A stretch of 64,000 nt of DNA from Reichenbachiella sp. 5M10 (GTDB taxonomy: Bacteria > Bacteroidota > Bacteroidia > Cytophagales > Cyclobacteriaceae). The stretch is taken from NCBI RefSeq assembly GCF_002742335.1, contig NZ_MDGR01000007.1, forward strand, positions 3,600,501-3,664,500, in the 5' to 3' direction. Below the pieces are notes generated by a model. It was not told the DNA's origin, made no database searches, and worked only from the letters and a program-made list of their open reading frames with translations. The number at the start of each line of letters is the position of its first letter. Position 1 is the first letter of the stretch. The translations under genes were made by a program, and so were the position numbers. Shown here one piece after another: positions 1 through 8,653 of this stretch.

Positions 1-750
1 GATAATCGCCGAATTGATACCCGTGATCCCAAAGTAAGCCGGCAACAAACCCAAAGGCAACAAAAACAATGTATAAACCATTATATTGATCGCAGTATTC
101 AAATCCTTTTTGCCTTGATTTGGGAGCAGCTTAAACCCCGCTTTTTTATAATCTTTATCTGCAACCCAAGCAATCGCCCAAAAATGAGGAAACTGCCAAA
201 TAAACTGTATACCAAAAATAATCAATGCCTCATGACTGATAGTTCCCGTAGCAGCTACCCAACCCAACAATGGTGGCAATGCCCCTGGTATCGCTCCCAC
301 AAATACTGCTATAGGGCCTACTCGCTTGAGCGGAGTATACAAAAAACTATACAAAATCAATGAAATCAACGACAGTATGGCTGTCATTGGGTTAGTTGTC
401 ACATACAGCAATGTTAATCCCACTATTGCTACCAGTATAGCATAAACAATAGCTTCATTCTTAGAAATTTTACCTGTAGGCAATGGACGAGATTTAGTAC
501 GCTCCATCATCGCGTCATAACTGACTTCTATCACTTGATTGATTGTCACAGAAGCCCCTGACACCAAAAAACCACCTAAGGACAACAAGGCCAGTGTCAT
601 CCAGTTTACATCCGAATGGGAAGCCAGCATGTAACCAAACCCCGACGAAAAGGCTACTAAAAACGACAACCTAGGCTTCAACAACTCTATGTATGCCGAA
701 AACTTGCTCATACTACTTACCGCCAACACTTCCATGTTTTCACTATGCAT
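1..750 (-). CDS. ctaB: Protoheme IX farnesyltransferase (haem O synthase), C-terminus cut by window edge
   Basis: This integral-membrane UbiA-family prenyltransferase joins farnesyl diphosphate to haem b to give haem O, the precursor of the haem A used by the oxidase encoded upstream. About 250 residues are visible and the 3' end lies off the left edge. Counting from the inner Met at 711, the prenyl-diphosphate site reads NQVIEVSYDAMMERT from about residue 58; the usual first Asp is Glu here, while the second Asp and the following RTKSRPLP are present. A second Asp motif, DKDYKKAGFKLLP, is also there. Several hydrophobic membrane segments are visible. The Met codon at 750 lies 4 nt after the ctaA stop, and a Met at 711 is the alternative start. 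It is the last visible gene of the respiratory operon, and cytochrome oxidase subunit III may follow beyond the window. Confidence 0.93.
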   Translation of the reverse strand, partial: MHSENMEVLAVSSMSKFSAYIELLKPRLSFLVAFSSGFGYMLASHSDVNWMTLALLSLGGFLVSGASVTINQVIEVSYDAMMERTKSRPLPTGKISKNEAIVYAILVAIVGLTLLYVTTNPMTAILSLISLILYSFLYTPLKRVGPIAVFVGAIPGALPPLLGWVAATGTISHEALIIFGIQFIWQFPHFWAIAWVADKDYKKAGFKLLPNQGKKDLNTAINIMVYTLFLLPLGLLPAYFGITGINSAII

Positions 751-754
751 ATTC

Positions 755-1813
755 CTATGTTAAATCAGTTGATTTCTCACTGATGATTAAATACAAAAAG
801 TACTGAACACCAAAAATAACTAGTGCCAAGAGTAGATGTACAGGCTGGATAAAATAAGGCAAAGCAAAATACGACAAAACCACCCCTGTCATAATTTCCA
901 ACACCACTAAAACCAACAAGCTCCAAACGTAATTTTTCGCCATTGGAAAACTCTTCACACTCTTGGTCAATCGATATATCAATATCCCATGCAGCAGCAA
1001 AAGGATAATAGAATACGATCTATGGATGTAAAATATAATACCCAATTGATCGATCCACTCCCACCGGCTTGCCTCGCCCAACTTGATCGCTATCAAGTCT
1101 ACGGCTTCACGTACCTGTGTGCCCAACAATACCTGCGCAAAGAATAGAATCATACATACACGCAGTAGCCTTCTTACTTTGAAAGGCTTATAGTCGACTA
1201 CTCCCTCAATATGATTTTTCCTCGTGTGAAATCGTGTATAAATCAACAACGCAATCAGAGCAATTGCCAATACCATATGGAAAGTAATCAGTCCTGGCAG
1301 CAAATTGGTACTCACCACTAGAGACCCGGTCCATCCTTGAAAAATCACCAAAACCAAAGCGCTCAAAGATAGGAATACCACTCCCTTGTCAGAGGCCCAA
1401 TATGTCCAAGAAAAGACGCAACACAGAATGATCAAAAATCCAATCAATACACCCACCAAGCGGTTGATGTATTCGATCCATGTCTTGGTAAAATTAAACT
1501 CCTGCTCCTTCTGAACGGACTCTCCATCAACCACTTCCTGAGCCAATTGAGTCAAACCAATAGCATCAAGCACCGAGGCGAGCCTTTCGTTTTTTTCAAT
1601 CCGCTTCTGTGCATAGATTTCCTGATAATCATCAGGCAATTGACTCACATCTGTCGGAGGTGTATAAGATCCAAAACATTTGGGCCAATCCGGACACCCC
1701 ATACCTGACCCTGTACTACGAACAATGCCGCCTACTAAGATTAATAAGTAAACGGCAATGATCGTAATTAAATTAAATCTTCTAAATAACCCTTTATTAG
1801 GCTCTTTTTTCAT
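755..1813 (-). CDS. ctaA: Haem A synthase (COX15/CtaA family)
   Basis: This 352-residue membrane protein oxidises the C8 methyl of haem O to a formyl group, giving haem A for the aa3-type oxidase. The N-terminal membrane helix is followed by GSGMGCPDWPKC (about residues 36-47), typical of the family. Further helices carry His residues in the expected places: FHMVLA (about 180), IHRSYS (about 265) and PVHLLLA (about 330). A roughly 50-residue soluble insert between the first two helices is usual in Bacteroidota. The ATG overlaps the coxA stop (TAATG), so translation is probably coupled. ctaB follows after 4 nt, which puts haem O and haem A synthesis in the operon of the enzyme that uses them. 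Confidence 0.95.
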   Translation of the reverse strand: MKKEPNKGLFRRFNLITIIAVYLLILVGGIVRSTGSGMGCPDWPKCFGSYTPPTDVSQLPDDYQEIYAQKRIEKNERLASVLDAIGLTQLAQEVVDGESVQKEQEFNFTKTWIEYINRLVGVLIGFLIILCCVFSWTYWASDKGVVFLSLSALVLVIFQGWTGSLVVSTNLLPGLITFHMVLAIALIALLIYTRFHTRKNHIEGVVDYKPFKVRRLLRVCMILFFAQVLLGTQVREAVDLIAIKLGEASRWEWIDQLGIIFYIHRSYSIILLLLHGILIYRLTKSVKSFPMAKNYVWSLLVLVVLEIMTGVVLSYFALPYFIQPVHLLLALVIFGVQYFLYLIISEKSTDLT

Positions 1814-3654
1814 TAGACCTTTTCATTCTTCGCTTCTTCAGCTTCATGAGGTAGGTTGGATTCAGGTGTATTTGAATAAGGAACAGTCTGAGGAATAAAA
1901 TCAGAGGCTGAACCCGGCTTGCTATAGTCATATGGCCATCTGTACACCGTCGGAATCTCACCTGGCCAGTTACCGTGACCTGGTTCTCTTGGAGTCGTCC
2001 ACTCGAGCGTATTAGATTCCCATGGATTCAACGAAGCCTTCTTGCCTCTATACATACTGTAGAAGAAGTTGAACAAGAAGATGAACTGCGCACTAAATGT
2101 CAAAATAGCAGCAACCGTTACGAACATGTTCAAATCTGCAAAATCCGAAAAAGCATCAAAATTGGTGAATGAATAATAACGTCTTGGGAATCCTGCAATA
2201 CCGATGTAGTGCAATGGGAAAAACACCATATATACCCCCACAAAAGTCAACCAGAAGTGAATATAGCCCAATTTTTCATCTAGCATTCTACCAAACATCT
2301 TAGGGAACCAGTGGTAAATCCCTGCCACCATACCAAAGAATGCAGCACTACCCATCACTAGGTGAAAGTGAGCCACTACAAAGTAGGTGTCATGTAAGAA
2401 AATATCCAGTGCCGAATTTCCTAAAAATATACCTGTAACACCACCGGATATAAACAAAGACACCAAACCTATCGAGAACAACATCGCTGTGGTGAAGCGG
2501 ATGTTACCCTGCCATAGAGTGGTTATATAGTTGAAGGCTTTGATCGCTGAAGGTACAGCAATAACCAACGTCAATATCATAAAAATAGATCCCAAGAATG
2601 GGCTCATACCTGTCACAAACATATGGTGAGCCCATACGACAAAAGATAAGACCCCAATCCCCATCAGAGACGCAATCATAGCTCTATAACCAAAAATAGG
2701 CTTACGTGAATTGGTAGAAATGATCTCAGAACTAATCCCCAAAGCCGGCATAATAATAATGTAAACCTCTGGGTGACCTAGGAACCAAAACAAATGTTGA
2801 AACAAAATTGGGCTACCTCCAGTGTTAGGCAATGCCTCTCCCCCTATAAAAATATCAGAAAGATAAAAGCTAGTTCCAAATGATCTATCGAAGACTAACA
2901 GCAAGGCTGCTGCTACCAATACTGGAAATGACAACAAACCAAGAACAGCCGTCAAGAAAAACGCCCAGATAGTCAATGGCATTTTAGTAAATGACATCCC
3001 TTTGGTTCTCAAGTTGATCACCGTACTGATATAGTTGATACCTCCCAAAAGCTGGGATGCGATAAAGAAAACCATCGAAACCAACCATAGTGTCATTCCC
3101 AACCCCGAACCAGATATGGCCTGTGGCAATGCACTCAACGGAGGGTAAATCGTCCATCCTCCTGCCGCTGGGCCAGTAGAGATGAATAACGAAATGAACA
3201 TGATAATACTGGACAACATGAAAAACCAAAAAGACAGCATATTCATGAATCCAGAAGCCATATCTCTCGCGCCAATCTGTAAAGGAATCAAGAAGTTACT
3301 AAAGGTACCACTCAAACCAGCCGTCAACACAAAGAACACCATGATCGTACCATGCATGGTCACTAGTGCCAAATAAAACTCCGTGTCAATTTTGCCCGCA
3401 TCCGTGATCCACTCACCCAGCAATGGCCTCAACCACTCCAAATTCATGTCCGGAAAACCAAGCTGCAACCTAAAAATGATAGAAAGCCCACCACCAATGA
3501 TTGCCCAAAAAATACCAGCTATCAAAAACTGCTTACCAATGACTTTGTGATCTTGTGAGAAAATATAATTTGTCACAAAATTGCCATGATGCTCATGCTC
3601 ATCATGTGCAGCATGATCTACATGCTCATCTAATTGTACTTCAGTAACTGCCAT
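1813..3654 (-). CDS. coxA: Cytochrome c oxidase subunit I
   Basis: This is the catalytic subunit of the haem-copper oxidase, carrying the low-spin haem, the haem a3-CuB centre and about 12 membrane helices. Visible motifs are FLGHPEVYIIIMP (CuB His and the cross-linked Tyr), a following HHMF pair, and HDTYFVVAHFHLVMG (haem ligands). I start it at the Met of MAVTEVQL (3654), 613 residues. The in-frame Met at 3690 would overlap coxB by 26 nt and adds a basic tail that does not look like the family. The N-terminus is unusually His-rich (6 His within about 16 residues) before the first helix. It follows coxB by 10 nt and precedes ctaA with a 1-nt overlap. Confidence 0.97.
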   Translation of the reverse strand: MAVTEVQLDEHVDHAAHDEHEHHGNFVTNYIFSQDHKVIGKQFLIAGIFWAIIGGGLSIIFRLQLGFPDMNLEWLRPLLGEWITDAGKIDTEFYLALVTMHGTIMVFFVLTAGLSGTFSNFLIPLQIGARDMASGFMNMLSFWFFMLSSIIMFISLFISTGPAAGGWTIYPPLSALPQAISGSGLGMTLWLVSMVFFIASQLLGGINYISTVINLRTKGMSFTKMPLTIWAFFLTAVLGLLSFPVLVAAALLLVFDRSFGTSFYLSDIFIGGEALPNTGGSPILFQHLFWFLGHPEVYIIIMPALGISSEIISTNSRKPIFGYRAMIASLMGIGVLSFVVWAHHMFVTGMSPFLGSIFMILTLVIAVPSAIKAFNYITTLWQGNIRFTTAMLFSIGLVSLFISGGVTGIFLGNSALDIFLHDTYFVVAHFHLVMGSAAFFGMVAGIYHWFPKMFGRMLDEKLGYIHFWLTFVGVYMVFFPLHYIGIAGFPRRYYSFTNFDAFSDFADLNMFVTVAAILTFSAQFIFLFNFFYSMYRGKKASLNPWESNTLEWTTPREPGHGNWPGEIPTVYRWPYDYSKPGSASDFIPQTVPYSNTPESNLPHEAEEAKNEKV

Positions 3655-3664
3655 ATCTCTTCTA

Positions 3665-4720
3665 TTATAGTGAAGCTTGCGCTTCCTCAATCTCTTCTTT
3701 TGCCACTGCAGTCTCGATTGGACTTACAGTCTCTATTCTCGATAAATATTCAGGATTCTTAGACAACCATGACTTCTGCGAAGCCTTCCACTTCTCGTAC
3801 TCTGCAGGTTCATCCACTACGATCGTAGCTCTCATCGCAAAATGCCCTTTTCCACAAATCTTGTTACATACAAGCTCATATGTAAAATCTGGGTTCCCAG
3901 TCTCAGCAGCCATATCAGCTGTAGACTTAGTCGGTACAAACCAAAATTGTGTAGGCATACCTGGTACCGCATTCATCTGTAATCTAAAGTGCGGCACATA
4001 AACACTGTGAATCACATCTCTTGCTCTAATTTTGAACAGAACTGGCTTTCCTTTAGGAATATGAATCTCTCGAGGCAAGAAATCATCTTTGGAATACTGA
4101 TTGCTAAAGTCCACCCCTAACTTGTTGTCTGTATCAATCAATTTATAGTCGCTCGGCCCCAATTTACCGTCAGGACCAGGATAGCGAGAGGACCATGCAT
4201 ATTGGTACCCAAACACCTCAATTACCTCTGCATTTTCAGGTGCTTGATCCGTTATTTTCACCCAAGCCTTGAAACCTGAAAAAATCAACAATGCCAAAAC
4301 AATGGCAGGAACGATCGTCCATATCAACTCTAACTTGTCATTGTGAGGGTAAAAATTAGCCACGTTGCCTGGTTTATGCTGGTATCGATATGCAAACCAA
4401 AACAAAACGATGTGAGTAAGTATAAATGCCGCTGTAGTGATCGCCGTAGTGATCCAAAACAACTTGAAGGTCACCGCACCGTGCTCAGAAGCTACTGGTA
4501 CAGTGTAGCGATCAAACTGCGTATACGAGTAGCCGAAAAACAAAACTATACCTGCAACCAAGAAAACAAGAAACAATGCAGCATTGATCTTATTACTCTT
4601 TCCTAAAGACGCTCCGTCTTTACTTCCCCTTACTACTTGTACCAGTGTATGGGCTCTAAATATGGTCACCAATATGGCTCCAATTAGAATTACCGATACT
4701 AAGATTACAAAATTCAGCAT
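3665..4720 (-). CDS. coxB: Cytochrome c oxidase subunit II
   Basis: Subunit II (351 residues) takes electrons from cytochrome c, or directly from Alternative Complex III, through the binuclear CuA centre in its periplasmic cupredoxin domain. The CuA ligands are visible: a His in VIHSVYVPHF and the cluster CNKICGKGHFAM near residues 283-294. Three hydrophobic N-terminal stretches are seen, the first about residues 1-20 and the others about 50-70 and 90-115, so it may have one more helix than the classical two. No C-terminal haem-c CXXCH is present, so this is not a caa3 fusion; the haem c must come from the Act subunits or a separate cytochrome. It lies 33 nt after actF. Confidence 0.96.
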   Translation of the reverse strand: MLNFVILVSVILIGAILVTIFRAHTLVQVVRGSKDGASLGKSNKINAALFLVFLVAGIVLFFGYSYTQFDRYTVPVASEHGAVTFKLFWITTAITTAAFILTHIVLFWFAYRYQHKPGNVANFYPHNDKLELIWTIVPAIVLALLIFSGFKAWVKITDQAPENAEVIEVFGYQYAWSSRYPGPDGKLGPSDYKLIDTDNKLGVDFSNQYSKDDFLPREIHIPKGKPVLFKIRARDVIHSVYVPHFRLQMNAVPGMPTQFWFVPTKSTADMAAETGNPDFTYELVCNKICGKGHFAMRATIVVDEPAEYEKWKASQKSWLSKNPEYLSRIETVSPIETAVAKEEIEEAQASL

Positions 4721-4753
4721 GCCTATTTATATATTTTAATTTCTTACTATCTA

Positions 4754-6076
4754 TTAAATATGATGATTCAATGCCTCATTGTACATCGGGTGATTCTTTG
4801 CAACCAAAGGATGTTTGGCCAATGAGTGTAACACGACATAGACGAATGTAGAAGCATAAATCAACATCAAGCCCACTTCTAGGAATCCAAAATCTCCGTT
4901 TTCCTTCAACACACCTGGAGTGATCATCAAATAGAAATCAAACCAATGCCCCACCAAAACAATTGGGCAAACCACCTTCAAAATTCGTGCATGCCTCTTG
5001 GAATCACGTGTCATCAACAACAAGAATGGTAAAACAAAGTTTACAATCAAATTCATGAAGAATATCTTAGAGTAGAAATCGCTTTTCAATCGCTCTACAA
5101 AATAAATGGTCTCTTCTGGAATATTGGCATAGTAAATCAAAAGGAACTGAGAGAACCAAATGTACGTCCAAAAAATACTGAAGCCCCATACAAACTTACC
5201 TAGGTCATGCAAATGATTTGCATTGACGACTGACAAGTACCCCTTGTCTTTGAGCAACACTGCCACAAAAGTGATGAATGCCAAACCTGAAACCCACCAA
5301 CTGGCAAACACATACCAACCAAACATGGTAGAAAACCAGTGAGGATCTATGGACATCACCCAATCCCAAGCCGCGATAGAAGAAGAGTAACCAAAGAATA
5401 CAATAAATATAGCAGACAACCCTACCAATTTCTTCCATCGAGTCGTACCACCTTCAATATCTTCGGCCAACATATGTTTTCTGATTTGGATGAAAAGCAC
5501 ATACCATACACCAAAGAAAATAACCATTCTCGCCATATAAAAACCGAAGTTCAAATAGCCTTTCTTATTGTAAATCACTTCATCAAAATCAGCACTGTTC
5601 ACATCATAAAGTGAAGCATGCGTCCAGTGAAACAGTTCGTGGTTAGATGTCAACCATACCACAATCATCAACACTGCAGCAATCGGCAAGTAACTGGCCA
5701 TTGCCATAGGAATTCTTTTGACACCCACAGACCAACCTGCTTGCGCCACATACTGTATACAAATGAAAAACACACCAATGATCGCCAATCCTGTAAAGTA
5801 CAGGTTATTGATCCAAAGATTCGCCTTCAATCTGTGCACCCAACTATATTCTGCATGATGCTCACCACCTGCTTCGGTAGCATGCTCGCCATGTGTTGCA
5901 TGATCACCAGCGTGTGTGGCTGCAGTCTCTACCGCATGCTCCGCACCGTGACTATCATGGTGTCCTACAGAGTTCATCAATACAACTCCTAAAACAGCCA
6001 AGACTATCCCTACTGCCAGCGTAATAAAAAGGTTCTTCTTAGCTCCCGCTGAAAATATATATTTCTCGTCGCTCAT
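4754..6076 (-). CDS. actF: Alternative Complex III membrane subunit ActF
   Basis: This 440-residue polytopic membrane protein is the second NrfD-like quinol-side subunit of Alternative Complex III, related to ActC. About ten hydrophobic helices follow a first helix at residues 15-35. Between helices one and two lies a stretch with 10 His in about 40 residues (about 38-77), rich in His-Gly-Glu/Asp-Ala and predicted to be periplasmic. The rest matches the family: aromatic-rich helices and a conserved MSIDPHWFSTMFGW segment near residue 240. It follows actE by 21 nt and is followed by coxB, the arrangement known for Act-oxidase supercomplexes in Bacteroidota. The His-rich loop could bind metal, but that is only an inference. 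Confidence 0.93.
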   Translation of the reverse strand: MSDEKYIFSAGAKKNLFITLAVGIVLAVLGVVLMNSVGHHDSHGAEHAVETAATHAGDHATHGEHATEAGGEHHAEYSWVHRLKANLWINNLYFTGLAIIGVFFICIQYVAQAGWSVGVKRIPMAMASYLPIAAVLMIVVWLTSNHELFHWTHASLYDVNSADFDEVIYNKKGYLNFGFYMARMVIFFGVWYVLFIQIRKHMLAEDIEGGTTRWKKLVGLSAIFIVFFGYSSSIAAWDWVMSIDPHWFSTMFGWYVFASWWVSGLAFITFVAVLLKDKGYLSVVNANHLHDLGKFVWGFSIFWTYIWFSQFLLIYYANIPEETIYFVERLKSDFYSKIFFMNLIVNFVLPFLLLMTRDSKRHARILKVVCPIVLVGHWFDFYLMITPGVLKENGDFGFLEVGLMLIYASTFVYVVLHSLAKHPLVAKNHPMYNEALNHHI

Positions 6077-6097
6077 CTTTCTTTACTATTTTAAGAA

Positions 6098-6721
6098 TTA
6101 TTGTTTTTGAAGAGTTTGAACATAACGAACGATTTTCCATCGTTCCTCAATACTGAGCTGCGAAGCATGTGAGCCCATTCTGCCTTTACCGTAAGTGATC
6201 ACGTGAAAAATATGCCCTTCAGGCTTGTCCTTCACTGCTCTAGATGTATATGGAGTCACCCCTTTGAACTTCTGTCCTACAGGGCCATCGCCCAGACCTT
6301 GATCACCATGACAATGCCAGCAAAATCGTGTAAAAAGAACTTTCCCTTCTGCCAGTACTTCGTCAGTCTCCGGGAGTGGATTGGTCATCACTCTACCTGC
6401 CAATTCAATAGAATCCTTTGGTATTCTATAAGGCAGTGATTCACCTCTTCGTACCGTATTAGTCACAGGTTCTCTCATGTTCATTGCATGAGGGTTATTA
6501 GGATTTGAAGTATAGAACTCAGCAGGGCCTCCTTCTTGAGAAGTCAACCATCTACCAGCTTCTGTATCTGTGACCTGTGCCAAACCTTCGTAAGGAACTG
6601 AGTGATACATCTGTGGAGCATATTCCACACCCGTTTCATCTACTCCCGCAGCACATGACGTCAGCACATAAGCTCCCACTGCAACTGCAATTCCTTTAAT
6701 ATATGTATTCAATTTCATCAT
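6098..6721 (-). CDS. actE: Alternative Complex III monohaem cytochrome c lipoprotein ActE
   Basis: This 207-residue periplasmic cytochrome c is anchored by lipid. The N-terminal signal ends in the lipobox LTSC (Cys at about residue 23). One haem-binding motif, CWHCH, sits near residue 136, and the distal Met is probably in GRMGSHASQL near 180. In Alternative Complex III this subunit passes electrons from the pentahaem ActA to the oxidase or a soluble cytochrome. There are two adjacent Met codons at the start (6721, 6718); the choice does not affect the product much. It lies 24 nt after actD and 21 nt before actF. Confidence 0.95.
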   Translation of the reverse strand: MMKLNTYIKGIAVAVGAYVLTSCAAGVDETGVEYAPQMYHSVPYEGLAQVTDTEAGRWLTSQEGGPAEFYTSNPNNPHAMNMREPVTNTVRRGESLPYRIPKDSIELAGRVMTNPLPETDEVLAEGKVLFTRFCWHCHGDQGLGDGPVGQKFKGVTPYTSRAVKDKPEGHIFHVITYGKGRMGSHASQLSIEERWKIVRYVQTLQKQ

Positions 6722-6745
6722 TTCGTAATTTCGACTCCAGTTGAA

Positions 6746-7273
6746 TTATTCAAAACTTTTGTTATTGACCTCTTGGGCCCCTGATGCCTCCAGCGCCTTT
6801 TTGATTTCGTCTTCACTCATTGAGTTTTTATCCAGATCAATTGCCACAATGTGCTTATCATCTGTTATTCTCAAATCAAATATTCTTGGCTTTGCCCAAG
6901 GCTTGAGGTTACTCACTACGAAGAAAGTACCACACATCCCAAATGCTCCCAACAATACGGTCAACTCAAAGGTCACAGGAATGAAAGTTGGAAACGGAAA
7001 GAAATCTTTACCCCCAATAATCATCGGCCAATCAAAAGTCATCATACCAATCTGCATGGTCAAAGCCAATGTGGTACCTAGCAATCCAAAAATGAAAGCT
7101 GCGATAGACAACCTTGACCCCTTGTATCCCAACACATCGTCTATTCCATGAACAGGAAATGGAGAAAACACTTCGTAAATCTTAACTCCGCTTTGACGTA
7201 CATCCTTGATTGCCTTCAGCAACAAGTCTTCGTCATCATATACACCAAGTACAAAATTCTTATTTCCGCTCAT
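6746..7273 (-). CDS. actD: Alternative Complex III subunit ActD (DUF3341)
   Basis: This 175-residue protein has a soluble N-terminal domain beginning NFVLGVYDDEDLLLKAI, then two membrane helices (about residues 57-80 and 95-120), then a short cytoplasmic tail with a small ferredoxin-like fold (about 135-165). This is the DUF3341/ActD family, a structural subunit that packs against ActC and ActF. Its start lies 1 nt after the actC stop, so the two are probably translationally coupled. No cofactor motif is seen, as expected. Confidence 0.94.
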   Translation of the reverse strand: MSGNKNFVLGVYDDEDLLLKAIKDVRQSGVKIYEVFSPFPVHGIDDVLGYKGSRLSIAAFIFGLLGTTLALTMQIGMMTFDWPMIIGGKDFFPFPTFIPVTFELTVLLGAFGMCGTFFVVSNLKPWAKPRIFDLRITDDKHIVAIDLDKNSMSEDEIKKALEASGAQEVNNKSFE

Positions 7274-7274
7274 T

Positions 7275-8639
7275 TTATTTGTCAGTTTTTTCTCCAGTAG
7301 CTTTTACAATACTTTTCACCTCAGCCATGTTGATCACAGGGAAGAACTTAGCAAACAAGAAGAAGAGTGTAAAAAACAATCCAAATGTGAAAATATACAC
7401 ACCCATATCCACCCAAGTAGGGTAGAACATCGCCCAAGAAGAAGGCAAGAAGTCTCTATGAAGTGAAGTAACAATAATTACAAATCGCTCAAACCACATC
7501 CCGATGTTCACAATGATTGAAATCACAAATGTCGCTGCAATGTTTGTTCTGATTTTCTTGAACCAGAACAGTTGTGGGGAGATCACGTTACAAGTCATCA
7601 TAGAGAAATATGCCCATGCGTAAGGACCACTTACTCTATTGAGGAATGCGTACTGCTCTCCCTCTACTCCAGAATACCAAGCAATGAAAAGCTCAGTAAT
7701 GTAGGCCACTCCTACAATAGACCCTGTCACCATGATGATGATGTTCATCAACTCCATGTGCTGCATTGTAATATAGTCTTCCAATTTGTACACTCGGCGT
7801 GTCACCAAAAGCAACGTCAATACCATGGCAAATCCAGAGAAGATCGCTCCTGCCACAAAGTATGGAGGAAAAATCGTCGTATGCCATCCAGGTATCACCG
7901 AAGTAGCAAAGTCAAAGGATACAATGGTGTGAACAGATAGTACAAGAGGTGTTGCCAACCCCGCCAATACTAAGGCAACGGTTTCGTACCTAGACCAAGT
8001 CTTGGCGGCACCATCCCATCCAAAACTCAAGGTTCCGTATATTTTTTGTCTTAGTCCCGTCGCTCTATCTCTGATCGTAGCAAAATCGGGAATCAAACCG
8101 ATATACCAAAAGACGAGAGAAACCGAAAAATAAGTTGAAATCGCAAACACATCCCAAAGAAGCGGGGAATTGAAGTTTACCCAAAGTGACCCATAGGTGT
8201 TCGGTAATGGCAGAGCCCAAATTCCTCCAATCCATGGTCGCCCCATGTGGAGAAGTGGAAACTGCAAAGCACAAATAACCGCAAAAATGGTCATTGCTTC
8301 TGCTGCTCTGTTGATAGACATTCTCCATCGCTGTCTGAAAAGCAACAAAATGGCTGAGATCAATGTACCGGCGTGACCAATACCTACCCACCATACAAAG
8401 TTGGTGATATCCCAGGCCCAGCCGACAGTCTTATTCAGACCCCAGCTACCAATACCATCCCATACGAGACGGAAGACAGCATAAGCGCCGAAGGTCAACA
8501 AGCCAAGCGATATCGCCATGGCTAGCAACCAAGACTTGGCTGGTTTCTCCTCTACTCTACTGCAAATGTCGTCAGTTACGTCGTGAACTGTTTTCCCCCC
8601 TGTGACGAGAGGTTTACGAACTACTGCTTCTGCGTGCAT
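7275..8639 (-). CDS. actC: Alternative Complex III quinol-binding membrane subunit ActC (NrfD-like)
   Basis: This 454-residue polytopic membrane protein is of the NrfD/PsrC family and has about ten helices. ActC carries the main quinol-oxidation site of Alternative Complex III in the known structures. Family features visible here are the conserved [16 protein letters not shown] stretch near residue 88, the MGRPW turn near 130 and the [18 protein letters not shown] segment near 250. It follows actB by 14 nt and precedes actD by 1 nt. Length and helix content are normal for the family. Confidence 0.95.
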   Translation of the reverse strand: MHAEAVVRKPLVTGGKTVHDVTDDICSRVEEKPAKSWLLAMAISLGLLTFGAYAVFRLVWDGIGSWGLNKTVGWAWDITNFVWWVGIGHAGTLISAILLLFRQRWRMSINRAAEAMTIFAVICALQFPLLHMGRPWIGGIWALPLPNTYGSLWVNFNSPLLWDVFAISTYFSVSLVFWYIGLIPDFATIRDRATGLRQKIYGTLSFGWDGAAKTWSRYETVALVLAGLATPLVLSVHTIVSFDFATSVIPGWHTTIFPPYFVAGAIFSGFAMVLTLLLVTRRVYKLEDYITMQHMELMNIIIMVTGSIVGVAYITELFIAWYSGVEGEQYAFLNRVSGPYAWAYFSMMTCNVISPQLFWFKKIRTNIAATFVISIIVNIGMWFERFVIIVTSLHRDFLPSSWAMFYPTWVDMGVYIFTFGLFFTLFFLFAKFFPVINMAEVKSIVKATGEKTDK

Positions 8640-8653
8640 ATTAATCTAATTTA

